Positions 18,396 to 27,679 of a stretch of 54,473 nt of DNA are shown piece after piece (positions within the stretch are counted from its first letter, which is position 1; every line of letters begins with the position of its first letter). The translations under genes and the position numbers were made by a program. The DNA comes from Ruminococcus sp. (GTDB lineage Bacteria; Bacillota; Clostridia; Oscillospirales; Ruminococcaceae), in the NCBI GenBank assembly GCA_029055625.1, contig JAIDCY010000023.1, positions 1 through 54,473 of the forward strand, in the 5' to 3' direction. Below the pieces are notes generated by a model, which worked only from the letters and a program-made list of their open reading frames with translations, was not told the DNA's origin and did not search any database.

Positions 18396-18424
18396 AAAAA
18401 AACCGTTCCGGCGGTTTTTTTTTA
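18396..18424 (+). terminator. Intrinsic terminator
   Basis: AAAAAACCG / CGGTTTTTT with loop TTCCGG, ending in a run of T, directly after the two-TM protein gene. Confidence 0.8.
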
Positions 18425-18478
18425 TAAATAATTTTATACGGTCTGCGTATAATAACTTTATCTGAATCATGAACTGAC

Positions 18479-18507
18479 TTGACAAATTATATCTTGTTAT
18501 GTATAAT
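18479..18507 (+). promoter_or_regulatory. Consensus promoter of the first cyclophilin gene
   Basis: TTGACA (18479-18484), 17-bp spacer, TATAAT (18502-18507): a perfect sigma-A match. Confidence 0.88.
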
Positions 18508-18549
18508 ATTATATGGTACTCTGAAAAATAATTTGTGAGGAAATCAGTT

Positions 18550-19338
18550 ATGTATGGTAATAAAAACAAAAACTTTACGAAAACTCTTATTATAATGATA
18601 GTCGTTGCCGGACTTCTCACGCTTGGTATGATGATTCTGGAACAGGTACGCAAAAGCAACGATACTTACGTTACTATCGACCTTGATAATCTTAATCTCG
18701 TACAGCTGGAGGAAGTAAAAGACGGTGACCCGATAGCTATATTCAATACTACACTCGGTGAGATACGTTTTGTGTTATATCCCGATTACTCACCGGAAGC
18801 GGTAGCAAATTTTACTGAACTTGTTGACAGCGGTTACTATGACGGTACTTACTTCTACAACTCCGAAAGTGGCGTATATTCTTCCGCAGGTTCTAAACAG
18901 AAAGACGGTTCATATACGCAAGGGGATAAGCACGAAAGAATCCCACGTGAATTAAGTCAGGATTTATGGACTTTCAAAGGGGCGGTATGCTGTGCGACTA
19001 CCGATTTTGACAGAAGTTTCAAGGAAATGTTACTTGGTGGTGGTACTTATTATTGCGGTAGCCGTTTGAATTTTCTGAATACTATTGAATTTACCGACGA
19101 ACTCAAAGAACAGTTCAGGGCATCCGATACAAGCGAAGAACTCGTTGAAGCATTCATAGAAAACGGCGGTATTCCGAACTTTTCCCAGCAGATGACGGTT
19201 ATAGGTCAGGTTTATGAGGGGCTCGACGTCGTCGAAAAACTCGCCTTACTTGATGCTACGGATAACGGTTACTATAAAATCCCCGACGAGGATATTATGA
19301 TTATTTCCGCTAAAACTGATATATATTCCGCTGAATGA
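18550..19338 (+). CDS. Divergent membrane-anchored cyclophilin-type protein
   Basis: About 262 residues: a short basic N-terminus, one membrane helix (about 10-30), then an external cyclophilin-like domain from residue 58. The fold is recognisable from FNTTLGEIRFVLYPDYSPEA, VANFTELVDSGYYDG and VIGQVYEGLDVVEKLA. The catalytic FHR motif reads YFYNSE, and the GSQF strand region reads TYYCGSRLNF, so prolyl isomerase activity is doubtful; a chaperone-like holdase role is possible. A GTG at 18535 is discarded because GAGGA (18537-18541) fits ATG 18550. It sits directly before a second gene with two intact cyclophilin domains, suggesting a family expanded for folding of exported proteins. Confidence 0.78.
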   Translation: MYGNKNKNFTKTLIIMIVVAGLLTLGMMILEQVRKSNDTYVTIDLDNLNLVQLEEVKDGDPIAIFNTTLGEIRFVLYPDYSPEAVANFTELVDSGYYDGTYFYNSESGVYSSAGSKQKDGSYTQGDKHERIPRELSQDLWTFKGAVCCATTDFDRSFKEMLLGGGTYYCGSRLNFLNTIEFTDELKEQFRASDTSEELVEAFIENGGIPNFSQQMTVIGQVYEGLDVVEKLALLDATDNGYYKIPDEDIMIISAKTDIYSAE

Positions 19339-19426
19339 TTTTAAAATTATTTACGGCATTTCAGTAAAAAAATTATATGTTTTTCCGGTGTCTTTGACAT
19401 ATTGTTACAAATTTAACCGGAAACTA

Positions 19427-19455
19427 TTTACAAATAAAAAATTATGTTGTATAAT
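19427..19455 (+). promoter_or_regulatory. Promoter of the tandem-cyclophilin gene
   Basis: TTTACA (19427-19432), 17-bp spacer, TATAAT (19450-19455). Confidence 0.75.
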
Positions 19456-19500
19456 TAATAAGCAAATCAATTATCATTTTAGATAGGAGTTAGGAAATTT

Positions 19501-21060
19501 ATGTTAAAAAAAATGCTGGCTGTACTGGTCTGTACGTTCACGATTACAAGCGTATTTTCTTCATGCGGAAAAGAAGCTGAAATAAGTGAAAATTCAAGTC
19601 CCGAATCTGTAGACGATACGGTAAAATCAAACGTACCTGTTGCGAACTTTACCGCACCGGAAAACGGCGATACCATAATTACTATGAATATACGGGATTA
19701 TGGAACGGTAAAATTCAGACTGTTTCCGGAATACGCTGATAAGGGCGTTGAGAACTTCGTGGGACTGGCGGAAAAAGGTTATTATGACGGTCTCACTTTC
19801 CATAGAGTTATAAAGGATTTCATGATACAAGGCGGTGACCCTAACGGCAACGGTACTGGTGGTGAATCGTTATGGGGTGGAAAATTCGACGGCGGTTCTG
19901 ACCCACATCTCATACACTGTGCCGGTGCATTGGCATACGCTAACAGTGGGGCTTTACCTGGTAGCAGTAGCCCTACTTCTTCCGACGGTAGCCAGTTCTA
20001 TATTGTAACCGGTACAGTATGTTCGGAAGATGACATTGATTATTATAAGTCCGGTGGTTATAATATATCCGACGAGATGAAAGCTATCTACACTACCGCC
20101 GGTGGTACTCCGTGGCTTGACGGCAGTTATACCGTATTCGGTCAGGTTTTTGAGGGTCTTGACATTATTTTCCAGATACAGAATGTGACTACTGATACCG
20201 GCAACGACAAGCCAATGACCGATGTTATTATAGATTCCGTGACCGTTGACAAGTACAACGGCGAAGACCTTAAATGGTATATTACCGATTATGAGGGCTT
20301 TGACGCACAGACACAGCAGGAAACGCTTCCGGTTGAACAAGTTCCGGTAAAGAATTTCACAGAGCCTGAAATAGGCGATAAGATAGTAAGCATGACAATT
20401 AAAGATTACGGCGAAGTGAAAATCAGACTGTTTCCGGAATACGCCGACAAGGGCGTTGAGAACTTCCTGGGACTTGCGGAGCAGGGTTATTATGACGGTC
20501 TCACTTTCCACCGGATAATAAACGATTTCATGATACAGGGCGGTGACCCTGAAGGTACTGGACGTGGTGGCGAATCGATATGGGGCGGTGAGTTTGAAGG
20601 CGGTACGGATGCACACCTTATACACTGTGCCGGTGCTGTCTCATACGCTAACAGCGGTTCTACTTCAACTAACGGAAGTCAGTTCTTTATCGTGACCGGT
20701 GAGGTTTATGATGATGAAGGGCTTGCAACTTATGAAAATTACGGCTACAATTTCACAGACGAAGCCAAAAATATTTATAAAACTAACGGCGGTACTCCTT
20801 TCCTTGACGGCGGTTATACCGTATTCGGTCAGGTCTATGACGGTCTTGACGTTATTTTTGAAGTACAACAGGCAGAAACCGATGAAGGTGACAAACCGTT
20901 TGACGACGTTATAATAGAATCCATGAAAGTCGGCGAGTATGACGGTAGCGGTGTTAAGTGGAATCTTTCCGACTATTCCGGTATTGTAACCGCTTCCGAT
21001 GATACGGTGACCGATGATACCGCCGTTTCTGACGATACAGCCGGTGAGCCAATTGAATAA
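19501..21060 (+). CDS. Lipoprotein with two tandem cyclophilin-type prolyl isomerase domains
   Basis: 519 residues. Signal peptide with lipobox at VFSSC (about Cys22). Two cyclophilin domains follow, at about 50-255 and 280-490, joined by a short linker. Each has the full active-site set: YYDGLTFHR with the catalytic Arg, DFMIQGGDP, AYANSG or SYANSG, GSQF(Y/F)IVTG, and GYTVFGQV. The two halves are nearly identical in stretches such as RLFPEYADKGVENF, so they arose by internal duplication. The C-terminus is an Asp/Thr-rich tail. It should catalyse proline cis-trans isomerisation of exported proteins at the membrane surface. The neighbour upstream is a third, degenerate cyclophilin; murA follows. 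Confidence 0.9.
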   Translation: MLKKMLAVLVCTFTITSVFSSCGKEAEISENSSPESVDDTVKSNVPVANFTAPENGDTIITMNIRDYGTVKFRLFPEYADKGVENFVGLAEKGYYDGLTFHRVIKDFMIQGGDPNGNGTGGESLWGGKFDGGSDPHLIHCAGALAYANSGALPGSSSPTSSDGSQFYIVTGTVCSEDDIDYYKSGGYNISDEMKAIYTTAGGTPWLDGSYTVFGQVFEGLDIIFQIQNVTTDTGNDKPMTDVIIDSVTVDKYNGEDLKWYITDYEGFDAQTQQETLPVEQVPVKNFTEPEIGDKIVSMTIKDYGEVKIRLFPEYADKGVENFLGLAEQGYYDGLTFHRIINDFMIQGGDPEGTGRGGESIWGGEFEGGTDAHLIHCAGAVSYANSGSTSTNGSQFFIVTGEVYDDEGLATYENYGYNFTDEAKNIYKTNGGTPFLDGGYTVFGQVYDGLDVIFEVQQAETDEGDKPFDDVIIESMKVGEYDGSGVKWNLSDYSGIVTASDDTVTDDTAVSDDTAGEPIE

Positions 21061-21150
21061 TTAAGTTATATAATTAAATTTATATATATTCCTGCTTGTG
21101 TAGAACAGGAGCAGAGAAAAAAATTTCCTGAGATAAGGAGAGAGTTTATA

Positions 21151-22473
21151 TTGGATAAATTTGTTATAAAGGGTGGTCGTCGTCTTTCCGGTGAAGTAGT
21201 AATCAGCGGTGCGAAAAATGCGGTAGTTGCAATTCTTCCGGCGGTCATTCTTTCCGACCAACCGTGTATTATCGATAACGTACCCGACATAAACGACGTG
21301 AGAATAAGTTTAAAGATTCTGCGTGAAATCGGTGCGGAAGTTTCAAGACTTGATACCTGTAAGTACAGAATTGACCCTACTACTATAAAGCGGTTCTGCG
21401 TACCTTACGAGAGTGCAAAAAAAATGAGAGCTTCATATTATTTTCTTGGTGCGTTACTCGGAAAGTATAATCAGGCGAGGGTTTCAATGCCTGGTGGGTG
21501 TCCGCTCGGCGACAGACCTATTGACCAGCATCTGAAGGCATTTTCTATACTCGGTGCGGATTACACGTTAAGTCAGGGTATGATTGACCTGAAAGCTCAG
21601 AAGCTGACAGGAAATCAGATTTTCTTTGACGTTGTGACGGTAGGTGCGACTATGAACGCTATGTTAGCGGCGGTAAAGGCGGAGGGGCTGACGATTATTG
21701 AAAACGCCGCCAAAGAACCTCATATAGTAGACCTCGCCAACTTCCTCAACTCTATGGGGGCAAACATCATGGGAGCAGGTACGGACGTAATAAAGATACG
21801 AGGTGTGGAATATCTGCGAGGTACGGAATATTCCGTTGTACCTGACCAGATTGAAGCCGGTACGTTCATGATTGCCGCCGCCGCTACTAAAGGCGACGTT
21901 TTATTGAAAAACATTATTCCGAAACATCTTGAATCGATAACCAAAAAACTTGAAAAAATCGGTGTGAATATCGAATCTTTCGATGACAGTATGAGGGTAT
22001 GGGTTGAAGCGGACGCACCACTTGTTAAAGTAAACGTAAAGACCTCTCCACACCCGGGATTCCCTACCGATATGCAACCGCAGATTGCTACACTTCTTAC
22101 GCTCGCAAGCGGTACGAGTATAGTGACGGAGAGCATATGGGACAAGCGTTTCGGATATGTTGACGAGTTAAGACGTATGGGTGCGGATATCACGGTGAAT
22201 GGTTCTGTCGCACTGATAGAGGGTACTGGCAGATTGAACGGTGCACCGGTCAAGGCGTGCGACTTAAGAGCAGGTGCGGCGTTGATTATTGCCGGATTAG
22301 CGGCAAACGGTGTGACGGAAATTGAAGATATTTTCCATATTGAACGAGGTTACGACAGTATGGAAATAAAATTACGTCAGCTTGGTGCGGATATCGAAAA
22401 GGTAGCAATTCCCGACGAGGTACAGACCAATCTTGAAAGAAACAATTTATCTGAAAATGCACAGGCGGTATGA
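21151..22473 (+). CDS. murA: UDP-N-acetylglucosamine 1-carboxyvinyltransferase
   Basis: 440 residues. First committed enzyme of peptidoglycan synthesis: transfers enolpyruvate from PEP to UDP-GlcNAc in the cytosol. The start is TTG, with AAGGAG (21135-21140) ten bases upstream. Signatures: GAKNAVVAILPA with the conserved Lys-Asn, MPGGCPLGDRPIDQHL with the catalytic, fosfomycin-targeted Cys117, HPGFPTDMQPQ, and DLRAGAALIIAGLAA. Cys117 predicts susceptibility of the enzyme to fosfomycin. The 90-base gap after the tandem-cyclophilin gene shows no convincing promoter, so co-transcription is plausible. Firmicutes often have two MurA paralogues; which of the two this is cannot be told here. Confidence 0.95.
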   Translation: MDKFVIKGGRRLSGEVVISGAKNAVVAILPAVILSDQPCIIDNVPDINDVRISLKILREIGAEVSRLDTCKYRIDPTTIKRFCVPYESAKKMRASYYFLGALLGKYNQARVSMPGGCPLGDRPIDQHLKAFSILGADYTLSQGMIDLKAQKLTGNQIFFDVVTVGATMNAMLAAVKAEGLTIIENAAKEPHIVDLANFLNSMGANIMGAGTDVIKIRGVEYLRGTEYSVVPDQIEAGTFMIAAAATKGDVLLKNIIPKHLESITKKLEKIGVNIESFDDSMRVWVEADAPLVKVNVKTSPHPGFPTDMQPQIATLLTLASGTSIVTESIWDKRFGYVDELRRMGADITVNGSVALIEGTGRLNGAPVKACDLRAGAALIIAGLAANGVTEIEDIFHIERGYDSMEIKLRQLGADIEKVAIPDEVQTNLERNNLSENAQAV

Positions 22474-22489
22474 AATCTGTAATAAAATG

Positions 22490-22522
22490 CGGAGTATTTA
22501 TTTAAAAATACTCCGTTTTTTT
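22490..22522 (+). terminator. Terminator between convergent murA and psd
   Basis: Stem CGGAGTATT (22490-22498) / AATACTCCG (22507-22515) followed by seven T. On the minus strand the tail is weaker (CATTTTATT), but it could serve psd also. Confidence 0.9.
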
Positions 22523-22527
22523 CGTAT

Positions 22528-23385
22528 TCAGTAAGCTTTCCCTACTTTTTCGCCGTATCTTACGACGGTTTCATAACCTGTTCCCGTATTTTTCAGTATG
22601 TCGGAATCCGGACGGACTGTATTTTTTTCAAATAACTGTACTATCGTAGAACCTCCGAACTGAAACATTCCTTTTTCCTCACCCCGTGAAAAATTATACT
22701 CTCCGTGATGATTGCATATTCTGCCTACCATTAACGCACCTACTTCAATATGTACGACATCACCGAAATTATCGGTATGCAGTACCGTATATTCCCGACT
22801 GTTCCGCCGGTAGATGTTGTAGTGTCGGAGTGCGATGGGGTTGACGGTGTGAAATTCTCCCTGTATGAATACGTTTTCCGTTTTTATGCCGTCATCTATA
22901 TAACAGTATCTGTGGTAGTCATCCACCGCAAGCCGATATATGAAACAGTATCCGCCTTCATAACGTCGGGCGAGGAACTCATTTGTCATATCGGAAACCC
23001 TGTAAAATGAATCCTTTATTTTGAAGATGCTGTTGCGGTTTATTCTGTATACCGAAAGTTTTGAATCACACGGACTTATAAGATGTTTCGCATTGCAATC
23101 TATCGGACGTTTTCCCTGTTTTATATGCCGTGTGAAAAATTCGTTGTATGAGCGGAAATTATTCATTACGTAATCCGATGTATCGAGATTGTTTTTTTCA
23201 ATGAATTTCCGTATATACGGTACGGATAACGGCGAATCCATAAATACACCGGCTGTACGTGATACAAACGGCATGACAAGAAATTTAAGTAATATCCGTC
23301 CGGCGTAAGTATCGTAAAGTCTTGTTAGAATCCTGTTTTGTTCCTGATTTTCGGCGATAATTTCACCTTTTCTGTTTTTAATCAT
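22528..23385 (-). CDS. psd: Phosphatidylserine decarboxylase proenzyme
   Basis: 285 residues. Converts phosphatidylserine to phosphatidylethanolamine at the membrane; a pyruvoyl group forms by self-cleavage. The cleavage motif is FGGSTIVQLFE, with cleavage expected before Ser246 (GGST instead of the commoner LGST). Other marks: FRSYNEFFTRHI, VDDYHRYCY with the conserved His, and a second His in VVHIEVGALMVG. Last gene of a three-gene run; it starts six bases after the stop of the dehydratase-like gene, with an AAAAGG site overlapping that stop. The partner synthase gene is at 7.0 kb on the other strand. Grouping with acyl-CoA dehydratase activase genes is not functionally obvious. Confidence 0.93.
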   Translation of the reverse strand: MIKNRKGEIIAENQEQNRILTRLYDTYAGRILLKFLVMPFVSRTAGVFMDSPLSVPYIRKFIEKNNLDTSDYVMNNFRSYNEFFTRHIKQGKRPIDCNAKHLISPCDSKLSVYRINRNSIFKIKDSFYRVSDMTNEFLARRYEGGYCFIYRLAVDDYHRYCYIDDGIKTENVFIQGEFHTVNPIALRHYNIYRRNSREYTVLHTDNFGDVVHIEVGALMVGRICNHHGEYNFSRGEEKGMFQFGGSTIVQLFEKNTVRPDSDILKNTGTGYETVVRYGEKVGKAY

Positions 23386-23391
23386 AATATC

Positions 23392-24615
23392 TTACCTTTT
23401 TGCGTTGGCGAGCATTAATTTTATACGGTTTTCCTGATTCACACGGGTTGCACCTGGGTCATAGTCTACCGCTACTATGTTAGCTTCCGGATTATCCTGT
23501 TTTATCGCTCTTGACATACCTTTTGCGACTATGTGATTAGGCAGGCATCCGAACGGCTGGGCACAGATTATATTTCTGATACCCGCTTGTGATAACGCAC
23601 CCATTTCTGCCGGTATCAGCCAGCCCTCACCCATTACTACGCCCTGATTGATGTATTTATCCGCAAGTTTCCGCAGATGTTCAAAATCGTGAAACGGTTC
23701 AAATTTACCGTGTTTTTCCATAATCCTGATTAATTTTTTCTGAAAATGATACATCACTTCATAACCTACGTAATATATACCGGCGGTGATATTGCCGTTA
23801 TCGTATATTTTAGCGTCATTGAAAGTACTTGAAGCACAGTACATGACGAAGTCAAGCAGAGCAGGCACGATAGGTTCGCAACCCTCTGATATAAGAAAGT
23901 CTTCAAGGTGATTGTTTGCCAGTGGTGAGTACTTCACGTATATTTCCCCGACTATCCCGACACGTACCTTTTTCTCCTCACTTAACCGTATATTGCCGAA
24001 ATCGTCGAGAATATCCGTACTTATCTTTTCCAGTTTCATAAAAAATTTACTGTTTTTCCGGAACATATTTCCTATACGTCTTTCCCACTTTGACAGTACT
24101 TTTTCCGCATCTCCGCTGTTTAGTTCATATGTACGGCATTTGTTGTAACACGTCATGAGTAAATCACCGTACATTACGGCGTATATCATCTTTAAAAACA
24201 TTCCGGCAGTTATTTTAAATGCGGAATCCTTTTCAAGTCCGCTGAAATTCAACGATACAACCGGTACTTGTGGGAAATTTTTGTCAACGGCTTTCCGGAG
24301 CAGGTGTATATAATTCGACGCTCTGCAACCTCCGCCGGTCTGAGTAATCATAAGTGCGGTTTTATCGGGGTCATACTTACCACTTTTCAACGCATCCATG
24401 AACTGTCCTATTACCAGTAACGCCGGATAACACGCATCATTATGGACGTTTTTCAGTCCCTCATCTACTACCGCTCTCGAATCGTTCCGGAGCAGTTCCA
24501 TTTTATACCCTTCCGCCTCAAATATACTCATAATCAGTTTAAAGTGTATCGGTAACATATCCGGTACGAGTATTGTGTGTGTCTTTATCATATCTTCCGT
24601 GAACTTTGCTGACAT
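23392..24615 (-). CDS. 2-hydroxyacyl-CoA dehydratase-like protein (C-terminal part of the large activase family, encoded separately)
   Basis: 407 residues, cytosolic. Matches the C-terminal section of the ~1400-residue acyl-CoA dehydratase activase-related proteins of Clostridia: ILVPDMLPIHFKLI, NDACYPALLVIGQF, TQTGGGCRASNYIHLL, FGCLPNHIVAKGM with Cys residues that could hold an iron-sulfur cluster, and VDYDPGATRVNQENRIKLML. Here it is a separate gene starting eight bases after the stop of the activase, in another frame, with GGAGGTG inside the end of the activase gene as its ribosome binding site. 975 plus 407 residues equals the usual fused length. The real substrate of this family is unknown; a reductive or radical dehydration role is inferred from the activase. 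Confidence 0.82.
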   Translation of the reverse strand: MSAKFTEDMIKTHTILVPDMLPIHFKLIMSIFEAEGYKMELLRNDSRAVVDEGLKNVHNDACYPALLVIGQFMDALKSGKYDPDKTALMITQTGGGCRASNYIHLLRKAVDKNFPQVPVVSLNFSGLEKDSAFKITAGMFLKMIYAVMYGDLLMTCYNKCRTYELNSGDAEKVLSKWERRIGNMFRKNSKFFMKLEKISTDILDDFGNIRLSEEKKVRVGIVGEIYVKYSPLANNHLEDFLISEGCEPIVPALLDFVMYCASSTFNDAKIYDNGNITAGIYYVGYEVMYHFQKKLIRIMEKHGKFEPFHDFEHLRKLADKYINQGVVMGEGWLIPAEMGALSQAGIRNIICAQPFGCLPNHIVAKGMSRAIKQDNPEANIVAVDYDPGATRVNQENRIKLMLANAKR

Positions 24616-24622
24616 AATAATT

Positions 24623-27550
24623 TTACACCTCCATTGCGGCGACGAGACTTCTTAATCTTATCCGTGCCGCACCTAAATTATTTATTTCGTCGATTTTAAG
24701 TTGTGTGTAAAGTTTCCCCTTACTCTCCAGAATCTTGCGTACCTCGTCACCGGTTACCGCATCTATACCGCACCCGAATGATACAAGCTGTATCAACTGC
24801 ATATCGGGCTGACGTGTGACGTACTCAGAAGCTCTGTAAAGTCTTGAATGATACGTCCACTGATTCAGTACGTTCAGGCGTGGGGTTTCCGCCAGTGCAG
24901 AAACGCTGTCCTCCGTGACTACCGCCATACCGAGACTTTTTATCAGTTTATTTATTCCGTGATTTATTTCTTTGTCGACGTGATACGGTCTTCCGGCTAC
25001 TACTATTATATTACGTTTTTCCGCTCTCGCCTGCCAGATTATTTTTTCCGCCTGTGAAGCTATATCGTTTCTGTGACGTTCCATAGCACGATACGCCTTT
25101 TCCACCGCAACAGGTATCCGACATCTTAAATTATAGCCTTTCAGGCACTTTTTCAGTACCTTTTCGACGTTTTTCTTTACGTTCAGGTCTATGTAAGGAT
25201 GTATGAAATTATTTTCGTTCAGTCGTGGATTATTCGCAAGCAGTAACTCCGGATAGTACGCCACTACAGGACAATTAAAATGATTATCGCTCTGCCCCTC
25301 GTCGATATTGTAACTCATACACGGATAGAAAATAAAATCAACATTCTTGTCAAGGAGATTTTCAATGTGTCCGTGTGTAAGCTTTGCCGGATAACATACT
25401 GTATCTGACGGTATCGTATGCTGTCCGAGATAGTACATACTTCTCGAACTTTCATCAGAAATTACCGTCCGGAAACCTAATTCAGTAAAAAGCATATGCC
25501 AGAACGGCAACTGTTCATAGAACCCTAACGCAAGCGGAAAACCTACCGTTCCTACCGGACGTTTCGGCTGATGTCTCTTTACCGTATTTACTATGCTGTC
25601 GTATTTATACTCGAATAAATCCGGCACGGTGTTCTGATTCGGGTTACCTGCTCCCTTATCGCACCGGTTACCCGATATGTAATGCCTTCCGCCACCGAAA
25701 TTTATTATATCCAGCTGACAGTGTGCGGTACAACCCCGGCATTGCGTGGAACGTGAGGTATATGTAAAATTTTCTATATCCTCCTGTGAAATCAGTGTTG
25801 ACTTTTCCGCAGACTGTTTTTCCTTGGCGTACAGTGCACACCCGAACGCTCCCATAAGTCCGGAAATTGCCGGTCTGATAACGTTTCTTCCGGTTTCAAT
25901 CTCGAATGAACGCAGTACCGCATCATTCAGAAAAGTTCCACCTTGTACGACGATATTTTTTCCGAGTTCGTCCGGTGAGTTCGCACGGATTACTTTATAT
26001 ATGGCGTTCTTTATTATCGACATTGACAACCCGGCGGATATATCTTCAACCGTCGCCCCGTCTTTCTGTGCTTGTTTTACCGAACTGTTCATGAATACCG
26101 TACATCTTGACCCTAAATCTACAGGATTTTCCGCAAAAAGTCCGAGTTGCGAAAATTCGGAAATATCGTAACCTAATGCCATAGCAAACGTCTGTATGAA
26201 TGACCCACACCCCGATGAACACGCTTCATTTAACATTATACTATCAATACTGTGATTCTTTATCCGGAAACATTTTATATCCTGACCGCCTATGTCTATT
26301 ATGAAATCCACTTCCGGACAGAAATATGACGCTGCCTTGAAATGTGCTACCGTCTCGACTATCCCGAAATCTACCGAAAGTCCCGATTTTATGAGGTCTT
26401 CGCCGTAACCCGTCACCGCAGAGGCTTTTATATTTATTTCCGGATTCATTTCCTGATAGATTTTTTTTATCTGATTTACTATCTTATCAAGTGGCTGTCC
26501 GAGATTTGAAGAATAATGATGATATAAAATTCTGCCGTCGTCGGTAATGAGTACTAATTTTGTAGTAGTAGAACCGGCGTCGATACCTAAATAAGCGTTG
26601 CCCTTGTACTTATGTATATCCGCATAACCTAAGTCAAATTTCCGGTGACGTTCTATGAAATCGTCGTACTCCGAATGTGAGGCGAACAAAGGTTTTCCGG
26701 TAACTATGCCGTCGGATGCTCTTGCTTTACTTATCTTTGATATTATTTCCCCTATCGTCAGATAATCCCCCGACGTTGAGGAGTACAACGCACAACCATA
26801 TGCTACAAATATAGGGGCTTCTTCCGGAAATATAGCGTTTTCCTCGTCTAAATCGAGTGTACGCACAAATGCCTGTTTCAGACCTTTGAGGAAAAATAAA
26901 GGTCCTCCGAGGAATAAAACTTTTCCTTCTATCGTACGTCCTTGTGCGAGACCTGAAACTGTCTGGTCTACAACCGCCTGAAAGATACTGGCGGATATGT
27001 CTTCACGTCTCGCCCCCTGATTGAGTAGCGGTTGAATATCCGATTTTGCAAACACTCCGCACCGTGAAGCTATCGGATATATTTTCTGTGAACGCATTGA
27101 AAGGGCGTCGAGTTCATCGGCAGTAACTCCGAGAAGTGTAGCCATCTGGTCTATGAATGCTCCCGTACCTCCGGCACATGAACCATTCATACGCTGTTCT
27201 ACGCCACCGGTCAGAAATATTATTTTAGCATCTTCCCCACCTAATTCTATTACTGAATCGGCTTCGGGGAACTTTTTCTTTACCGCCAGAAATGCGGAAT
27301 GTACTTCCTGTACGAACGGTATTCCGGCAGAATCGGCAAGACCCAATCCGGCAGAACCTGTTACGCATACGGTGAATAATTCTTCCGGATAGTCCGCACG
27401 TATTATTTTTAACTGGTCTGTCACCGTCTCCTTGACCCTTGAAAGATGTCGCTGATATTTTGAGTATATTATATTGCCGTCAGAATCGGTAATAACAGTT
27501 TTTACGGTTGTAGAACCTACGTCTATACCGAGCGAAAATTTTCTATTCAT
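24623..27550 (-). CDS. Acyl-CoA dehydratase activase-related protein with two BadF/BcrA ATPase domains
   Basis: 975 residues. Two ASKHA ATPase domains: LGIDVGSTTVKTVI at residue 6 and YLGIDAGSTTTKLVL near 320. Each has the cysteines that bind the bridging 4Fe-4S cluster in HgdC-type activases: NGSCAGGTGAF with SRCGVF, and EACSSGCGSF with SRCTVF. A Cys-rich segment (STQCRGCTAHC) and a DUF2229-type region (about 660-975) with FYPCMSYN follow. HgdC-type activases inject one electron into a 2-hydroxyacyl-CoA dehydratase with ATP hydrolysis. The dehydratase-like gene and psd follow as one transcription unit. A TATAAT on the minus strand at 27596-27591 may be its -10, but no good -35 is seen. Function of the double-activase family is not established. 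Confidence 0.88.
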   Translation of the reverse strand: MNRKFSLGIDVGSTTVKTVITDSDGNIIYSKYQRHLSRVKETVTDQLKIIRADYPEELFTVCVTGSAGLGLADSAGIPFVQEVHSAFLAVKKKFPEADSVIELGGEDAKIIFLTGGVEQRMNGSCAGGTGAFIDQMATLLGVTADELDALSMRSQKIYPIASRCGVFAKSDIQPLLNQGARREDISASIFQAVVDQTVSGLAQGRTIEGKVLFLGGPLFFLKGLKQAFVRTLDLDEENAIFPEEAPIFVAYGCALYSSTSGDYLTIGEIISKISKARASDGIVTGKPLFASHSEYDDFIERHRKFDLGYADIHKYKGNAYLGIDAGSTTTKLVLITDDGRILYHHYSSNLGQPLDKIVNQIKKIYQEMNPEINIKASAVTGYGEDLIKSGLSVDFGIVETVAHFKAASYFCPEVDFIIDIGGQDIKCFRIKNHSIDSIMLNEACSSGCGSFIQTFAMALGYDISEFSQLGLFAENPVDLGSRCTVFMNSSVKQAQKDGATVEDISAGLSMSIIKNAIYKVIRANSPDELGKNIVVQGGTFLNDAVLRSFEIETGRNVIRPAISGLMGAFGCALYAKEKQSAEKSTLISQEDIENFTYTSRSTQCRGCTAHCQLDIINFGGGRHYISGNRCDKGAGNPNQNTVPDLFEYKYDSIVNTVKRHQPKRPVGTVGFPLALGFYEQLPFWHMLFTELGFRTVISDESSRSMYYLGQHTIPSDTVCYPAKLTHGHIENLLDKNVDFIFYPCMSYNIDEGQSDNHFNCPVVAYYPELLLANNPRLNENNFIHPYIDLNVKKNVEKVLKKCLKGYNLRCRIPVAVEKAYRAMERHRNDIASQAEKIIWQARAEKRNIIVVAGRPYHVDKEINHGINKLIKSLGMAVVTEDSVSALAETPRLNVLNQWTYHSRLYRASEYVTRQPDMQLIQLVSFGCGIDAVTGDEVRKILESKGKLYTQLKIDEINNLGAARIRLRSLVAAMEV

Positions 27551-27647
27551 TTTTAAAAGTCTCCGTTTCTGAAAAAATTCCGTTTTAAATATTATACTAT
27601 ATTTTTCTGTAAAAATAAAGCGGTAAATTCTGAATTTTTTTCAGTAC

Positions 27648-27673
27648 CAAAAGGGACGGTTCAGACCGTCCCT
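27648..27673 (-). terminator. Terminator of glyS
   Basis: Perfect eight-bp inverted repeat AGGGACGG / CCGTCCCT (27652-27659, 27666-27673), followed on the minus strand by TTTTGG. It begins seven bases after the glyS stop. Confidence 0.7.
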
Positions 27674-27679
27674 ATCGGA

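Noticed and set aside
19954-20625. 223-codon minus-strand frame
   Set aside because: Antisense to the tandem cyclophilin domains; no RBS or recognised motif.
24605-24630. Sequencing frameshift between activase and dehydratase-like genes
   Set aside because: The downstream gene has its own GGAGGTG site and ATG at proper distance, and the upstream gene ends in a normal stop, so true gene fission is the better reading.
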